A stretch of 64,000 nucleotides of DNA from Hirsutella rhossiliensis (taxonomy: Eukaryota; Ascomycota; Sordariomycetes; Hypocreales; Ophiocordycipitaceae), in assembly GCF_020360975.1 (NCBI RefSeq), contig NW_025408689.1:62001-126000 (forward strand), written 5' to 3'. This document shows, in pieces, positions 31,831 to 42,768 of the stretch. Both the position numbers and the translations under genes were made by a program. The notes beneath the pieces were generated by a model, which was given only the letters and a program-made list of their open reading frames with translations, was not told the origin of the DNA and made no database searches. Every line of letters starts with the position of its first letter. Positions within the stretch are counted from its first letter, which is position 1.

Positions 31831-34800
31831 AAGCCCGATGCCGCAGATGATTCGGAATCAACCGCAGCATCCAGTGAGGACGAGTCGGCGGGAAAAGACT
31901 AGCCCCGGGCGAAAGCGGGCGCCGGGGCCTGCAAAGGCAGACATCCGGGACTGGGAAGCGTTCAAGCCACGAATGAATAGTCGGACTGTATTAGTCAACG
32001 CGCGGGTAAACCGAGGCTATCGAATACGCGCCCTTGTCGACTGTGGATGTGACTGCTATGCCGTGATCGACGAAGCCCTTGTTCGGAAGCTGCGGATACC
32101 CTTCGTCGACTCGAAACCACGAGAAATTGGGGGATTCTCAGAGTCAGCGAAGAGTGTCATATCCCCAGGGTCGTGGCTGTTGTGGTCGAGACAGCTGGAT
32201 TTGACGAACGTGTCTTTGCATACGTGATCCCAAGCCTGGGCCAGGACATGTTCCTCGGCCGGCCTTGGATGGAGAGAAATCACGTCGTGTACGATGCTGC
32301 CAAGCAGCGAATGTACCATGGGAGGGCAGGTGTGACGATGCGCCTCATTGGGCAGGAAGAGCCCGCCAAGATACGCGCGATTCGAAGCGCAAGACTCGTG
32401 TCGGCAGCCGTATTCACGGCGGAGTGTCGACGCGCAAAGAGACGCAAGAAGTGCAACGCGATCTCGATTCATGCAATCAGTTTGTCGGATATAGAGGGCG
32501 CTTCAGCCGAAGCCGCCAGTCGATCCGAGCGAGAAGGTCCCGGCAGAAGTGCTGAAAGAATTCCGCGACCTATTCTCACCAGAAGAGGCAATGAAGCTGC
32601 CGCCACATCGACCGGGTGTGGATCATGAAGTCAACCTGCAGCCTGACAAGAACGGCAACGAGCCACCCCTTCCGTGGGGCCCACTCTACAACATGTCACG
32701 AGAAGAGCTGTTGGTCTTGCGAAAGACCCTGAAAGACCTGCTGGACAGAGGATTCATCCGAGCGAGTAGCTCAGCGGCTGCCGCGCCGGTGCTGTTCGTG
32801 CGGAAGCCGAATGGAGGGCTGCGATTTTGTTGCGACTACCGAGCGCTGAATGCAATCACCAAGCGCGACCGATACCCACTGCCCTCATCGCGGAGACCCT
32901 GCAGAATCTGGCCAAGGCTAAGTGGTTCACCAAGTTGGACGTGGTGGCCGCTTTCCATAAGATCCGCATGGCTCCGGGACATGAGGAAAGACTGCATTTC
33001 GCACGAGGTTTGGGCTCTACGAGTGGCTCGTGTGCCCTTTCGGCCTGAGCGGCGCCCCGGCATCATTCCAACGATACATGAACAGTGTATTGCGCGAATG
33101 GCTGGACGACTTTGTCACAGCGTACCTGGATGATGTACTGATCTACTCGAGCGGTTCGAAGGCGGATCATGAGGCTAAGGTGCGACGAGTTCTCCAAGCA
33201 CTCGCCGACGCTGGGCTGCACCTAGACCCAGCGAAGTGCGAGTTTTCGGTACAAGAGGTCAAATACCTTGGGTTCATCGTCAACGCAGGAAAGGAATCGC
33301 CTGCGACCCCGAAAAGCAGCGCGCCATCCGCGAATGGGAGGCCCCGACCACGGTGAAGGGTGTCAGAAGCTTTCTGGCTTCGCCAACTATTACCGGATCT
33401 TCATCCCCGACTATGCCAAGATCACGCAGTCTCTGGATGCCCTGCTTAAGAAAGGAACTGCCTTTCATTGGGGACGAGCGGAGAACGAGGCGTTTCAGGA
33501 GCTGAAGCGACGATTTTGCGAGTCACCGGTGCTCAAGCAGTGGGACCCGAGCCTCCCGACCTTTTTGGAGACGGATTGCTCAGGCTACGCATTGGGAGGC
33601 GTCCTGTCGCAGGAAGGCCCAGATGGACGTCGACACGCATGCGCCTTCTTCTCGAAGCGACTTTCGCCAGCGGAGTACAACTATCCCATTCACGACAAGG
33701 AGATGCTTGCCATCATGAGATGTCTCGACAACTGGAACGCCGAACTTAGGAGCTGCGGCCCATTTACAATCCTTACCGATCACCGCAACCTGGAGTATTT
33801 CATGACACGCCAGAAGCTCACGGAACGGCAGAGCCGTTGGGCAGCCGAATTGTCCCAGTTCGACTTCAAGCTCGAGTATCGACCGGGAAGCGAGGCTGTC
33901 GTGCCTGATGCGTTGTCCCGCCGTGAACAAGACAAGCCACAGGGCATTGACGACGAGCGGGAACAAGGAAGAATGATACAGTTGATACCGGATAGTGCCA
34001 TTCCATCATCGACAAGAGCATGTATCAACGCGATGAGTTCTGACTGTTCAGAGGCATCCACCCTGCCGAAGATGAAGGTCTTCGAGGTAGCGGACCTGCA
34101 GCAACTCTGGGACGAAACGGTGGCGAAGGACTCGATATTCCGGGCAGCCTATAAGGCAGTCCGCGATCGCGAGCGTGCCTTCCCGCCCTCGCTGGGCCTG
34201 AAGATCCAGATTTCAGAATGTGCGATCGACGCAGGCAAAAGGCTGACATTCAGAGACCGTATTTGGGTGCCGGGTGGATCCGGAGAGGAGGGTAACCAGG
34301 AGGAAGCTGAGAAAGACCAGTTGAGAACCCGCATTGTGCAGCAGTCGCATGACTCTGTTGCGACCGGTCATCCCGGCAGGGAAGGTACGCTGGCTATTGT
34401 GGCTCGGCGATTCTACTGGCCTGGGCAGTCCCAGCTGGTTCGCCGGTACGTAGCCAATTGCGACACCTGCGGCAGAGCACACATCTGGCGCCAGTCGAAA
34501 GGGATTTCTCAAGCCTCTGCCGATTCCAGATCGACCCCGAAGCCATTTGTCCATGGACTTCATCACAGATCTGCCGCCTACTGGACCGAGCAAGGCAAGG
34601 TACCTGTGGGTGATTGTGGACAGACTGACAAAGGCTGTGACCCTCGAGGTGATGGACAACATGGAAGCTGAGCCGTGTGCAAACCGTTTTCTCAGTGTCA
34701 TTACCGATTTCACGGAATGCCACGGTCCATCGTCAGCGACCGCGGAGCAACTGGCTAAGTAGGTTCTGGAAGAGGTTCTGCCGTCTTGCAGGTGTCACGC

Positions 34801-35700
34801 AGAAATTGAGCACGGCCTATCATCCTCAGACGGACGGAGGGCCAGAGAGAATGAACCAGGAGATCGAGGCCTACCTGAGAGCCTACGTGTCGTACGTGCA
34901 GGACGACTGGGAGAACTGCTCCTGCCGCGCAGCTGGCACTCAACAATCGTGAATCCGCAGCGACCAAGATCAGCCCCTTTTCGCTGAGCATGGTTACCAC
35001 GTCGATCCCATCAGCGTCGAGGAATCGGAAGAGCCACCGAGGCATAGAGAGGAAAGCAGAGCTGATAGCCTACTCAGTCGCCTGCAGGAGGTCAATGAGT
35101 ACATGCAAGCAGTGATGGCCTCCTCACAGCAACAACAAGAAGAGGCTGCCAACGCAAAGCGACAGCCTGCGGAGCGATTTGAAGTTGGTGACAAGGTGTG
35201 GCTCTCGATGGCAAACTACAGATCGCCACGACCGTGCAAGAAGCTCGACTGGCTGCATCACAAGTACACAGTCACGAAGGTAATTAGTTCGCACGTTGTT
35301 GAGCTCGATGTTCGTGGCTCAATTTACCCGCGATTTCATGTTGACCTTTTGCGGCGGGCGCATCAAGATCCGGCTCCTGGCCCAAAAGGAGATGACGCAC
35401 AGCCACCACCCGGACAAGATGAGTCCGGCACGAATCTGTGGGATGTCGACGAGATTCTCTGCGCGAGATGGAAGAAGCGGGGACGAGGGGAATTCAGGCA
35501 AGCACTAGTGCGATGGACGGGCTACGCAGAGCCGACTTGGGAGCCAGTTGAGTGGTTGCAAGGAACAATTGCGATGAAGGCATTCGAGGACAAGTACGGG
35601 CCAATCAAGACCAATGATGGCCCTAGGGAGAGGTACGAGACGCTGGCAGGAACGCAAGAACCCCGCAGACGCCGACCTGGTCGGAGGGGACAAGGGGTAA
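31831..35700 (+). pseudogene. pol of the young chromovirus, frameshifted
   Basis: Domains in order: protease with ALVDCGCDCYAVID near 32,030 (DCG in place of the usual DSG/DTG); reverse transcriptase 32,740-33,300 with [26 protein letters not shown] and catalytic YLDD at 33,123-33,134; RNase H 33,560-33,930 (TDCSGYALGGVL, then NYPIHDKEMLAI, then TDHRNLEY); HHCC integrase zinc region 34,340-34,480 (CDTC); integrase core from 34,547 (MDFITDLPP) to about 34,870 (YHPQTDGGPERMNQEIE); GPF-like module near 35,190; chromodomain 35,442-35,603 (DVDEIL, ALVRWTGY, TWEP). Frames change at about 32,150, 32,550, 32,880, 33,030, 33,270, 34,540, 34,700, 34,770 and 34,920. It cannot make an intact polyprotein as sequenced. 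Confidence 0.85.
35679..35700 (+). other. Polypurine tract of the young chromovirus
   Basis: The purine-rich GGTCGGAGGGGACAAGGGG ends next to the 3' LTR (followed by TAA). It is the expected primer site for plus-strand DNA. The TAA is the likely ancestral pol stop but is out of the local chromodomain frame. Confidence 0.65.
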
Positions 35701-35933
35701 TGTCACGGGCTGTGCCCGGCTGGTGGACCCGGTTGTACCGGGTCCGGTGGGTCGTGCTCCGGTGGCAACACCGGCCCTCCGCGGACCCAGAAGCTGCGAG
35801 AACATTCCGAGAAGGGTAATATAAGCTCGCACTCGAGGCTACGCCTCGAGTTCAGCTTCTTTTCCTCCTTAGCTCTAGATAGACAACACCTAGGCACCTG
35901 CTTGTTGAATAAACTCCGGGCCAGCCTTTCACA
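35701..35933 (+). repeat. 3' LTR of the young chromovirus
   Basis: The 233-bp LTR has no substitution relative to 30,521-30,755. It lacks 3 bp in the GGCCCCGCTCC stretch and has one extra C before the predicted start site. The TGCGT duplication follows. Confidence 0.95.
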
Positions 35934-35938
35934 TGCGT

Positions 35939-36655
35939 AACCTATTCTAATTCATAGGAGGTGATGAAAATAAAAAAAATTGAAGCGGCCGATGCTTATT
36001 CTTTATACTTATAGAGTACTACGCGCTTTCTTATCGTAAGTAGACGTCTTACTTAGCATAGAAGGGTTAGAAGCTATGTGAAGGCCTAGACATCTAGCTC
36101 TGGCAAATTTCGCAATAGCGTTAATAGCAAGGAGAATACCTAGAAGAAAGGTCAATGATGACGTCGGAGGGTATTAAGAATAATCCATACGTAGCGAACA
36201 AGCTGGGTAGCGAATAAAGCGAAGATCAGCACCGTTTGGAATGCCGAGGCGAGGAGGCTAGTAGGTAACGGGGAGATAAACGTCATAGAAGAATCTCGAT
36301 TAGCGGTATAGAGGTAGAGGAGGAACACTAAAGCATATATATTATCACTAAGCTTTCTTGGGATTATAGGACAGCATATCAGCTAAATCTAGTCTTGACT
36401 CTTAACTGATTTATATCGCTGCTAGCCGTCACGCATGGGGAATGGAGATAGGTTTTTGACTCATAAACCCCAACTGACCAACTACAACGAAAAAAAAACC
36501 CTAAAAGACCGGTAATTTACCGTTATAAGCCTCCTTTCTAATTAGGACTAGTGCTCTGGCCCCCTTAGCGCTAAGCCCGAGGGAATACTAGTTTCCCCGG
36601 GTTCCGGATTCGATCAGACCGGCCCCAATTATCACTAGTTATTGGATCTTTGCAT
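35939..36655. other. Intergenic DNA between chromovirus and MULE
   Basis: No gene is seen. The left end was originally contiguous with 30,515 and so belongs to the displaced upstream region of the repeat-protein gene. An A-run (about 35,968-35,980) is the only simple repeat. CA/TG content is intermediate, suggesting light RIP. A GC-rich stretch with CCCCGGG lies at 36,560-36,630. Confidence 0.5.
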
Positions 36656-36664
36656 TGAGAAGAG

Positions 36665-36770
36665 GAGTAATCAAACATACACTCCAGATTTTCAAACATA
36701 CACTCCCGACCTAAGCCCCATTTGGAAGAAGACCCCGCCACCAAAATTTGGCGCGCGCTTTCCCAACGCC
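36665..36770 (+). repeat. Left terminal inverted repeat of the MULE
   Basis: This 106-bp TIR starts GAGTAATCAAACATAC. The 14-mer CAAACATACACTCC occurs twice within it (36,672-36,685 and 36,693-36,706), a possible doubled transposase binding site. It is the reverse complement of 40,078-40,183 with one visible A/T difference. Confidence 0.93.
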
Positions 36771-37164
36771 GCTGCCGCGGCTGCCTGCCTAGATATATTG
36801 TCGCATATCACGCCCGTGTCAGTTCCTGAAACCTTATGCTCGATCACTGCCACTGCTGCGCCGCGGCTTCGCCGCAATGATCGGGTATATATTGTTGCAC
36901 GAATGTGTGCATCCAATTCTTTTCCTTTCCTTTGTTCTTTAGATAATTCTCATCAATTGACTGATGCCACAAAGATCAACCGCTGTCACGTGCGAGGTGT
37001 GGGACACTATTGTCTGACATATATGGATTCTATCTGCAATTATTACCAACGCCGGAAGATGCATCCCTTAGAGTCATTCAATTGAAGCTATCAATAAGCC
37101 CGGCCCGATCGATCTTCCGATATATATACAATATGCATATAATGGCGGAAGGTCTTTGCCTACC

Positions 37165-37188
37165 TCTGTGACTGTGACTGTGACTGTG
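37165..37188 (+). repeat. CTGTGA microsatellite, four units
   Basis: Four perfect 6-bp units lie in the 3' part of the MULE, near the end of the transposase region. Related CCTGTGAC motifs recur up to 37,560 and give the Pro/Ser/Gln-rich C-terminal reading. Confidence 0.9.
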
Positions 37189-37419
37189 AGGAAGGATCCG
37201 TCCGACGCGGCGGAGGGCGAGGCACGTAAGGAACGAATTTGTGACCGGCCTGCCTGCTAGTTTTGTATGGTGCCGTGTCCTCTGATCCCTAGCTGCTGGA
37301 AATGCTCCGTAGCCGTCTCGTGAGACTGTGCCGGCGGCTGTGCCCACATGAAGCCGTCGTGATGTGCCTGTGACGAGGAGGCGGTTCTTGCCACTGTGAC
37401 GGCGCCGGCGCCTGTACGT

Positions 37420-39909
37420 ATACAGGCACAATTGGTGTAGGCGGTGGCATCACATAGTATCCTGTGACGGCGGCGCCGGCTGTGGAAGTGAGGGCATCGT
37501 CGTTTGGTATCCCTGTGACACCAGCGGCACCTGTGGAAGTGAGGGCACCTGTGATAACAGCACCGGCGTTGCTGCTGCTTGTGACTTGATGAAATCACCG
37601 ATCTGCTGGGCAAGATCGTCAACCCGGCTGCTCACGGAAGCAAGTGTATTCGACCTCTTGTTCATGATAGTGGTGCCTGTGCCCTTCCTCTTCTTCTTTG
37701 CGTCTCTGGTGGCCGTGATACGAGCTCTGGGTTGGCTCTATGCTCCTCTTGCTCCCAAGCACTAAGGATCCGGCCCGTAGATGCCTCTAGTGGAGGATAC
37801 CTCGCGTCTACTGTTTCCACGCCGGCGAGGCTGGACAACGTCAGGATCGGCTTCGTGGTCTGCATCGATATATTGCTGTTGTTCAGGCTGCTAGTAAATT
37901 AGTATAGTACTTATGGCTGGAGCAAGATACTTACAGTCACGCCGTAAACCCGCCAGTGGTTATCAATAAGATGCAATGGTATAAGGGCGGCCGCGTCAGC
38001 CTGGATCAAATCGCGGATTGTATGCCGGCAGGGCAGCCCCCATTGCATCGTGAAAGCACCCGTACAAATCGTAGGCATGCCTCGATTATCGGCAAGCTCA
38101 GCCCGGCTAGCCTAACTTGCCTGAAGATCTGTTTCATCGGCTGCCAGCCAATTTTTCGGTGCAGTGACTTCATAATCGTCTGCTTGGCCCATTCAACTCT
38201 AGCTCTTGCAAACTCGGATTGAAGCTTCTCGCGATGCTTCTTTTGCCGATGGGTAACGAGCCCTCTGATGTGCTCTTGTAGCTGATGGAGGTCAATGAAG
38301 CGGTTGCGTAATCGTGACTTCAACTCGTGATGTGTGCTCTCCACACGGGAAGTTACCGTAATGTTATAATTTCGGTACTGTTGGATAGCGTAGGTGGAAA
38401 ACTGGGCACGCCATGGCCAGTAGGTTGTACGGAGGTAATTAACGAGAGCTATAAGAGGAGCTATTTAGTAAAAGGTTAGAGTAGGAGGGTAGTTAGGGCT
38501 AGGGTTACCTGGCTGATCCGAAAACTCTATACAGAGTAGATCCCACTGATCTCTGCACTCCTCAGCCGTGCGAGCCCTAAAGACTGAAACCCAGGCATCA
38601 CGGATACCGTCAGCTGTGTGCTCAAAAGTCCGCCTTGGAGCCGGGGTAGTATTGGGTTTCCATCGTCATCTTCACGATCATCTTGTTGCTCAACGCACTG
38701 ATCTGCCAGTTGTGAGGCATGTTGAATCTGGTAATCAGTGGCACGGTCGATAGGTCGGTCCTCGTCAATGGCATTATCTGCCTGTATAGGGTCGTCGAGA
38801 GCGGCTGCTGCAGCGAGGCGAGTCTCCTGTTCTGGCCTATCTCCGCCAATCTCGGTGCCATCGAGGATCCTTCCACTTCTTCTTGATGTGAAGGATCACG
38901 TTCTTCATCATATGCCAAACGCACACTTGTTGTTGCGTTGATGGGAAGATAGAGTCAAGGGCGTTCTTCAGGGCGGTATCAAAGTCGGTAATCACAACGC
39001 CCGGGTCCGGAATATCAGCCTGCCGACCAGCCTCACGCAACTGTGAGAGGATCCATTGGAACGCGCCTTCGTCTTCCTTGGCAGTGAGGCCAAAGCCTAC
39101 ACTGAAGCTCTTGTGTAGCCCTGTTGTGCCAATGATCTGTAGAAGCGGCATGTTAAAGCGGTTGACCTTATACGTATTATCCATGATAAGGAGCTCAGGG
39201 TTACGCTTCCAGTCAGCAATACAGTCATCGTATGTCCAGAAAAACCTCCAAACCTTCCCATTAGGGCCACGGTCAACTGCATAGTAGCTGATTTCCCCTT
39301 TGCTTTAGCATCTTTGAGTACATCGAGGAAGGCTTGTGTAGATGTAGAGGCGCCGTAACGGAAGGCACGAAGTTGCAGCTGGATGAAGTGTATATCAGAA
39401 TCGGTAATAAGGAGCTCAGGATATTCCTGTCGGATAGCATCCACGATATCCCTGCTCTTGTTATTGACGTTCTTGCTAAGCCCCTCGACGAGGCTATGAA
39501 GACGCTCGATGCCGAATTTGCGTTGGCTTCGTTGACGGACGATGGGGTTAGCAATTGGCTCAAATAGAGGTTCGTGGTTATGAGAGCCGTGCTTGATGGT
39601 GACTTTGAATGCATTGCAACGTCGGTAGAAGCGGATGTAACAGCGAAAGTCACATCCCGACTTCTTGGATGACGTCTTGTATATACCCTCTGCCTCGTCC
39701 CAGGGCCTATACTGACCACTGTATTCACAGCGGATATTGGCTTCCTTGCGCCTAGGCTTGCCGGTATTCTTGCTATTTGCAACGACTACGACGTAGCCAA
39801 GGAGCTCTTGCGTAGCTTTGAGTGTTTCAAGCGCCTCATCATACGTATCGAAAGACATCTCCGTGATAGCCTCGGTGCTACTGTTGGTATTGCTTTCGGT
39901 CGAATTCAT
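37420..39909 (-). pseudogene. MULE transposase (FAR1 domain, DDE, SWIM), frameshifted
   Basis: The start MNSTESNTNSSTEAIT is at 39,909. A FAR1-like zinc domain lies at 39,600-39,730 (CEYSGQYR, CDFRCYIRFY, KHGSHNHE). The MULE catalytic domain is at 38,840-39,270: VDRGPNGKVWRFFWTYDDCI, then MDNTYKVNRFNMPLL, then VVITDFDTALKNAL, then VCVWHMMKNV. The SWIM finger CTGAFTMQWGLPCRH is near 38,030. A candidate intron (donor GTAAGT at 37,934, acceptor near 37,891) precedes a basic Pro/Ser/Gln-rich tail. Register changes occur near 39,295, 38,880 and 38,630. One TAA near 38,463 could come from CAA by RIP. FAR1/MULE transposases cut and paste the element. The 5' half is intact to about 39,295; as sequenced the full protein cannot be made. 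Confidence 0.82.
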
Positions 39910-40077
39910 CGGGACGATTGACTAGACGTGACTATTGCGGTAGGCGGCGGCGGCGTTGCTGTTGTGTTGAGTCAAGTGGTGATAGCTTCAATTGTTGATG
40001 ATTGCGAAAATGCAGATGGCGGCCAAAAAGGCAGGTGGCTGGGCGGGTGGGCGGCGGCGATGGTCACGGCAAGCCAG

Positions 40078-40183
40078 GGCGTTGGGAAAGCGCGCGCCAA
40101 ATTTTGGTGGCGGGGTCTTCTTCCAAATGGGGCTTAGGTCGGGAGTGTATGTTTGAAAATCAGGAGTGTATGTTTGATTACTC
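40078..40183 (-). repeat. Right terminal inverted repeat of the MULE
   Basis: Mirror of 36,665-36,770 and the same length of 106 bp. It lies upstream of the transposase start and probably also holds its promoter. Confidence 0.93.
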
Positions 40184-40192
40184 TGAGAAGAG

Positions 40193-40658
40193 AGGGTATA
40201 GATTACGCTGTCCTGCCTGAAAGGGGGAGTCCGCGGGTGTGACTATATATATATACACGAAGTGCGGGGGGAAATAGGATTCCCTACTATTAATCCGGCT
40301 TACTTACGGTTACCCGGATCCGTCTGGTGACTTCCTTAGCGTCCCACAGGTTGACTGCCTCATTCGGTGCCTCCGGATTCGGACGAGGGCATCTTCGCCG
40401 CTTCCGGATTCTTAGACTCAACGTGCAGTTGCAGAGCGCGTGCACAGATACGTGTGTTCATTCATGGGCCAATGACGGTCTGCGGTTCTTAGTGGCGCGC
40501 CCGGGCGCGCAATTTTATTTGGTCACCCAATTTGCTCAGCTACTGCAAGCGTTGTCGCGATCCATCATGGTCAACCCACATTTTTGGCAACACCCGACAG
40601 TAGCATCTATGCCTCTCGAAAGGCGTCGACGTTGATTACACTCCGCAGGGTGTTCATT
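40193..40658. other. Intergenic DNA with one arm of a fold-back repeat
   Basis: No gene is supported; the 102-codon frame at 40,327-40,635 has no recognisable feature. Bases 40,531-40,595 are an inverted copy of 40,791-40,854 inside the neighbouring transposase remnant. This arm retains CA/TG where the other arm has TA. Confidence 0.6.
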
Positions 40659-41150
40659 TCATTCTCTGACTAGACGCAGCTGCTTGACAGTTGTTCTTGC
40701 GAAGGCATTTTCCATGGCTAGTTGACGCTTGTATCGAGGATTTAAATCTTCCCAAATAACTATGAGATGAGCCTTCTTAAGATGATAAGGGGTGTTGCCA
40801 GAAATATAGGTTGACTATGATAGATCGCGACAACGCTTGCAGTAGTTGAGCAAATTACTGCTCACAGTGCGTGGCTCGTCGCCTCGAGCTTCTCGAAAGT
40901 GATGCCACGTTGATATGGCTCTTAATTTCCTTCTCTTGACCGTAGGCTGAACTGAAGATGTCTCGGATTCCGACAGTATGCTGGCAGCTTGTGAGACACT
41001 GTCAGATGGTAGAAGGGAGAAAGAGCTTGATGTGGCGCTAGATTGCGGCAGCGAGGGTATGTTGACGTCTATTGTCGCGTCGAGAGATATGTCGCTAATG
41101 CATTTCAAGCTGTAGACATGACCGGTGTAAGGGCCATAGCGAGGCAGCAA
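40659..41150 (-). pseudogene. BED zinc-finger N-terminus of a hAT-like transposase, truncated
   Basis: An open frame of 111 codons starts with MLPRYGPYTG at 41,150. It has a Ser-rich linker, a basic VKRRK and then a BED-finger beginning (ISTWHHFREA, NYCKRC). A TAG follows, but the same frame continues with STYISGNTPYHLKKAH, supplying the HxxxxH of the finger, then IWEDLNPRYKRQ, to a TGA at 40,659. The inverted copy at 40,531-40,595 has TGG at the position of the TAG, so this stop is a G-to-A change. No catalytic domain follows. BED fingers bind transposon ends in hAT elements; a domesticated BED protein fragment is the alternative. Confidence 0.55.
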
Positions 41151-41695
41151 ATAATTTCTATTGCCAATAAATATAAACCGTCGGTGATATTCGCCCTCTA
41201 TCTACCACGGCGGCTTATGCGTAAGGAAAGTAAATTAAACCGAAATATATAGGTGAATCGACAACGGAAAATAGGGGGCCTATATTTTCGATACTTAATA
41301 ATGTATATTGTTTAAAGCCGTCTATATTTATATCGATATAGATGGCCTTGACTAATATACGTTGATTACTAAGATGTCTGCTTCGTTCCTTAAGGCCTGT
41401 TTGCGAAACTTGCCTAATGTGCGACCATAACGATTAACTTACATGCCTCCCTATTCCCACTCAATGTTTATCCTCGTGATTGATAGACCCTATATATACG
41501 CGTCATAATAGTGGACAGGAATGCTAATGTCTCGAAATTCTGTTCTGTCCGTGTCAACAAATTTTAATACGCGCCGCGCTAAAAGAATAGTTAAGAACTT
41601 TTTTCTATATATGAGCATCTTGTTTAGGCAGACACTTAATTTATTCCCTAGACACCCTTTTGACTTGATGTAGCTATTTATCACAGCCTGGTAAA
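41151..41695. other. Upstream region of the secreted-protein pseudogene
   Basis: No coding region is supported; the minus-strand 73-codon frame at 41,490-41,711 has no recognisable domain. A palindromic stretch TCTATATTTATATCGATATAGA lies near 41,322-41,343. Light RIP is suggested by TA-rich patches between 41,220 and 41,340. Confidence 0.5.
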
Positions 41696-42768
41696 ATGCT
41701 ATTGAGTCCAATTTGGCTATTCCTTACCTTCATCACTCTATTAGTCGATAGAGTGATATCATCGGACAACGGACAAGTCCTGGGTCTCGAAGCATCTACA
41801 AAAAATTATCAAATTATCATAGGGCTCTACGGGACCGTACCGAAGACAGAAATTCAAGATAGCCAGAGCAAACTCTGGACTTAGGACGCCTCCATAGGGC
41901 TGGGTCGTGTCCCTGCCAAGTTTAAACGCTGCATCTAGGACGGTTCATCGGCAACGGAAGTCAAGTTTGCCTCAAATGGGGGGAAAATCTTGGCAGTCAT
42001 CGGCCATTCCGCTGTTATTATTAACCACGCGTTAGGAAAGCCTATAGATAAAACGGTTGACTTTGCAGTCTGTCTTCATAGAGAACTAGGAAATGCGTAT
42101 ACAGTGGAGTTGATACCGGGAAATCTCTTTGCATTAGCTACGACTGGTCAGATACCGGATGCCGGGATCTAGGTTTACGATGCTAGGAATATGGTGGCTG
42201 ACCCTATTCCTCTACAAAAGTTATCCAGAGTGCGAGCAGTTCATAGAATGCTTTAGGATCAACAGAGCCAAGCATTATAGGTTGCAGGCACTACGGAAGC
42301 CGCGGATGGAAGTCGAGGCAAGTCCTACGGCATTGTCTAACGATATAAGTACGATAAATCTAATCGTCTCACGAAATCTATAAGTCATAAAATGTTAGCT
42401 GCTAGACGGTTAGATTCGGGATAGAAAGGCGGCTTTGCTAAATAGTGGGATGGTCCGCACGATTTAGTCCCTATTCCGTCTACGCGGATACTCCTTGTTC
42501 TAATAGATCGCGACCTCTATTCTCTAGATCTTTTAACTAGTAAATTAAATTACTTTAGAGAACAGTTAGTAGTAGAATGTCTTAAAGGCTTTAGCTAGCT
42601 AGGCAACCGGAAAGGATTTAATAGAGAAGGTCTCCTACGTTCTAATATTAAAAGTATTAGTCTATATCTAGATAGTTTAGTACTTATTAAGGAGAGTAGG
42701 CTTAAGAGGCTAGAATTATACCCTATAGACCTAATATTTATATATAAAGGAGCTTGCCTAACTAATAT
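41696..42768 (+). pseudogene. Secreted DUF6528-like beta-propeller protein, killed by RIP-type stops
   Basis: One frame of about 357 codons runs from MLLSPIWLFLTFITLLV (signal peptide) to the SINE-like insertion without an indel. It contains nine stops, at 41,882, 41,936, 42,170, 42,254, 42,278, 42,338, 42,422, 42,443 and 42,596, all TAG or TAA and each one transition from Trp or Gln. Readable parts (SNGGKILAVIGHSAVIINHA, ELIPGNLFALATTG, VYDARNM, WDGPHDLVPIPSTRILLVL) resemble secreted DUF6528-type proteins. I recognise that family from memory only, so the name is tentative. The 3' end is cut by the insertion that begins with a TTA-rich tail at about 42,769. It appears single-copy here, so RIP probably spread from neighbouring repeats. 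Confidence 0.6.

Larger units (their letters stand above)
30516..35938 (+). mobile_element. Young Tf1/sushi-type chromovirus (Ty3/gypsy), 5.4 kb, complete but frameshifted
   Basis: The element itself is 30,521-35,933, with 235- and 233-bp LTRs (TGTCAC...TTCACA). The 5-bp duplication TGCGT lies at 30,516-30,520 and 35,934-35,938. It has gag with a CCHC knuckle, protease, RT (YLDD), RNase H, integrase and a C-terminal chromodomain in the chromovirus order. It shows no RIP, in strong contrast to the other gypsy elements here. The LTRs differ only by a 3-bp and a 1-bp indel, so insertion looks recent, yet the coding frame changes register more than ten times. It sits 121 bp upstream of the start codon of the repeat-protein gene, pointing away from it. 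Confidence 0.93.
36656..40192 (-). mobile_element. Complete Mutator-like (MULE) DNA transposon, 3.5 kb
   Basis: The element is 36,665-40,183, bounded by 106-bp terminal inverted repeats that differ at about one base. A 9-bp duplication TGAGAAGAG lies at 36,656-36,664 and 40,184-40,192. A 9-bp duplication with long TIRs is the MULE hallmark. The minus-strand transposase has an N-terminal FAR1-type DNA-binding domain, a MULE DDE domain and a SWIM zinc finger. The TIRs are almost perfect, so the ends could still be mobilised in trans. The transposase itself is frameshifted. Confidence 0.93.

Noticed and set aside
36642..37085. 147-codon plus-strand frame
   Set aside because: It starts outside the MULE, runs through the left inverted repeat and has no recognisable domain.
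37956..39567. Plus-strand frames of 60-90 codons over the MULE
   Set aside because: They are antisense to the FAR1/DDE/SWIM reading of the transposase.
41490..41711. 73-codon minus-strand frame
   Set aside because: No domain, low-complexity hydrophobic content and overlap with the start of the secreted-protein pseudogene.
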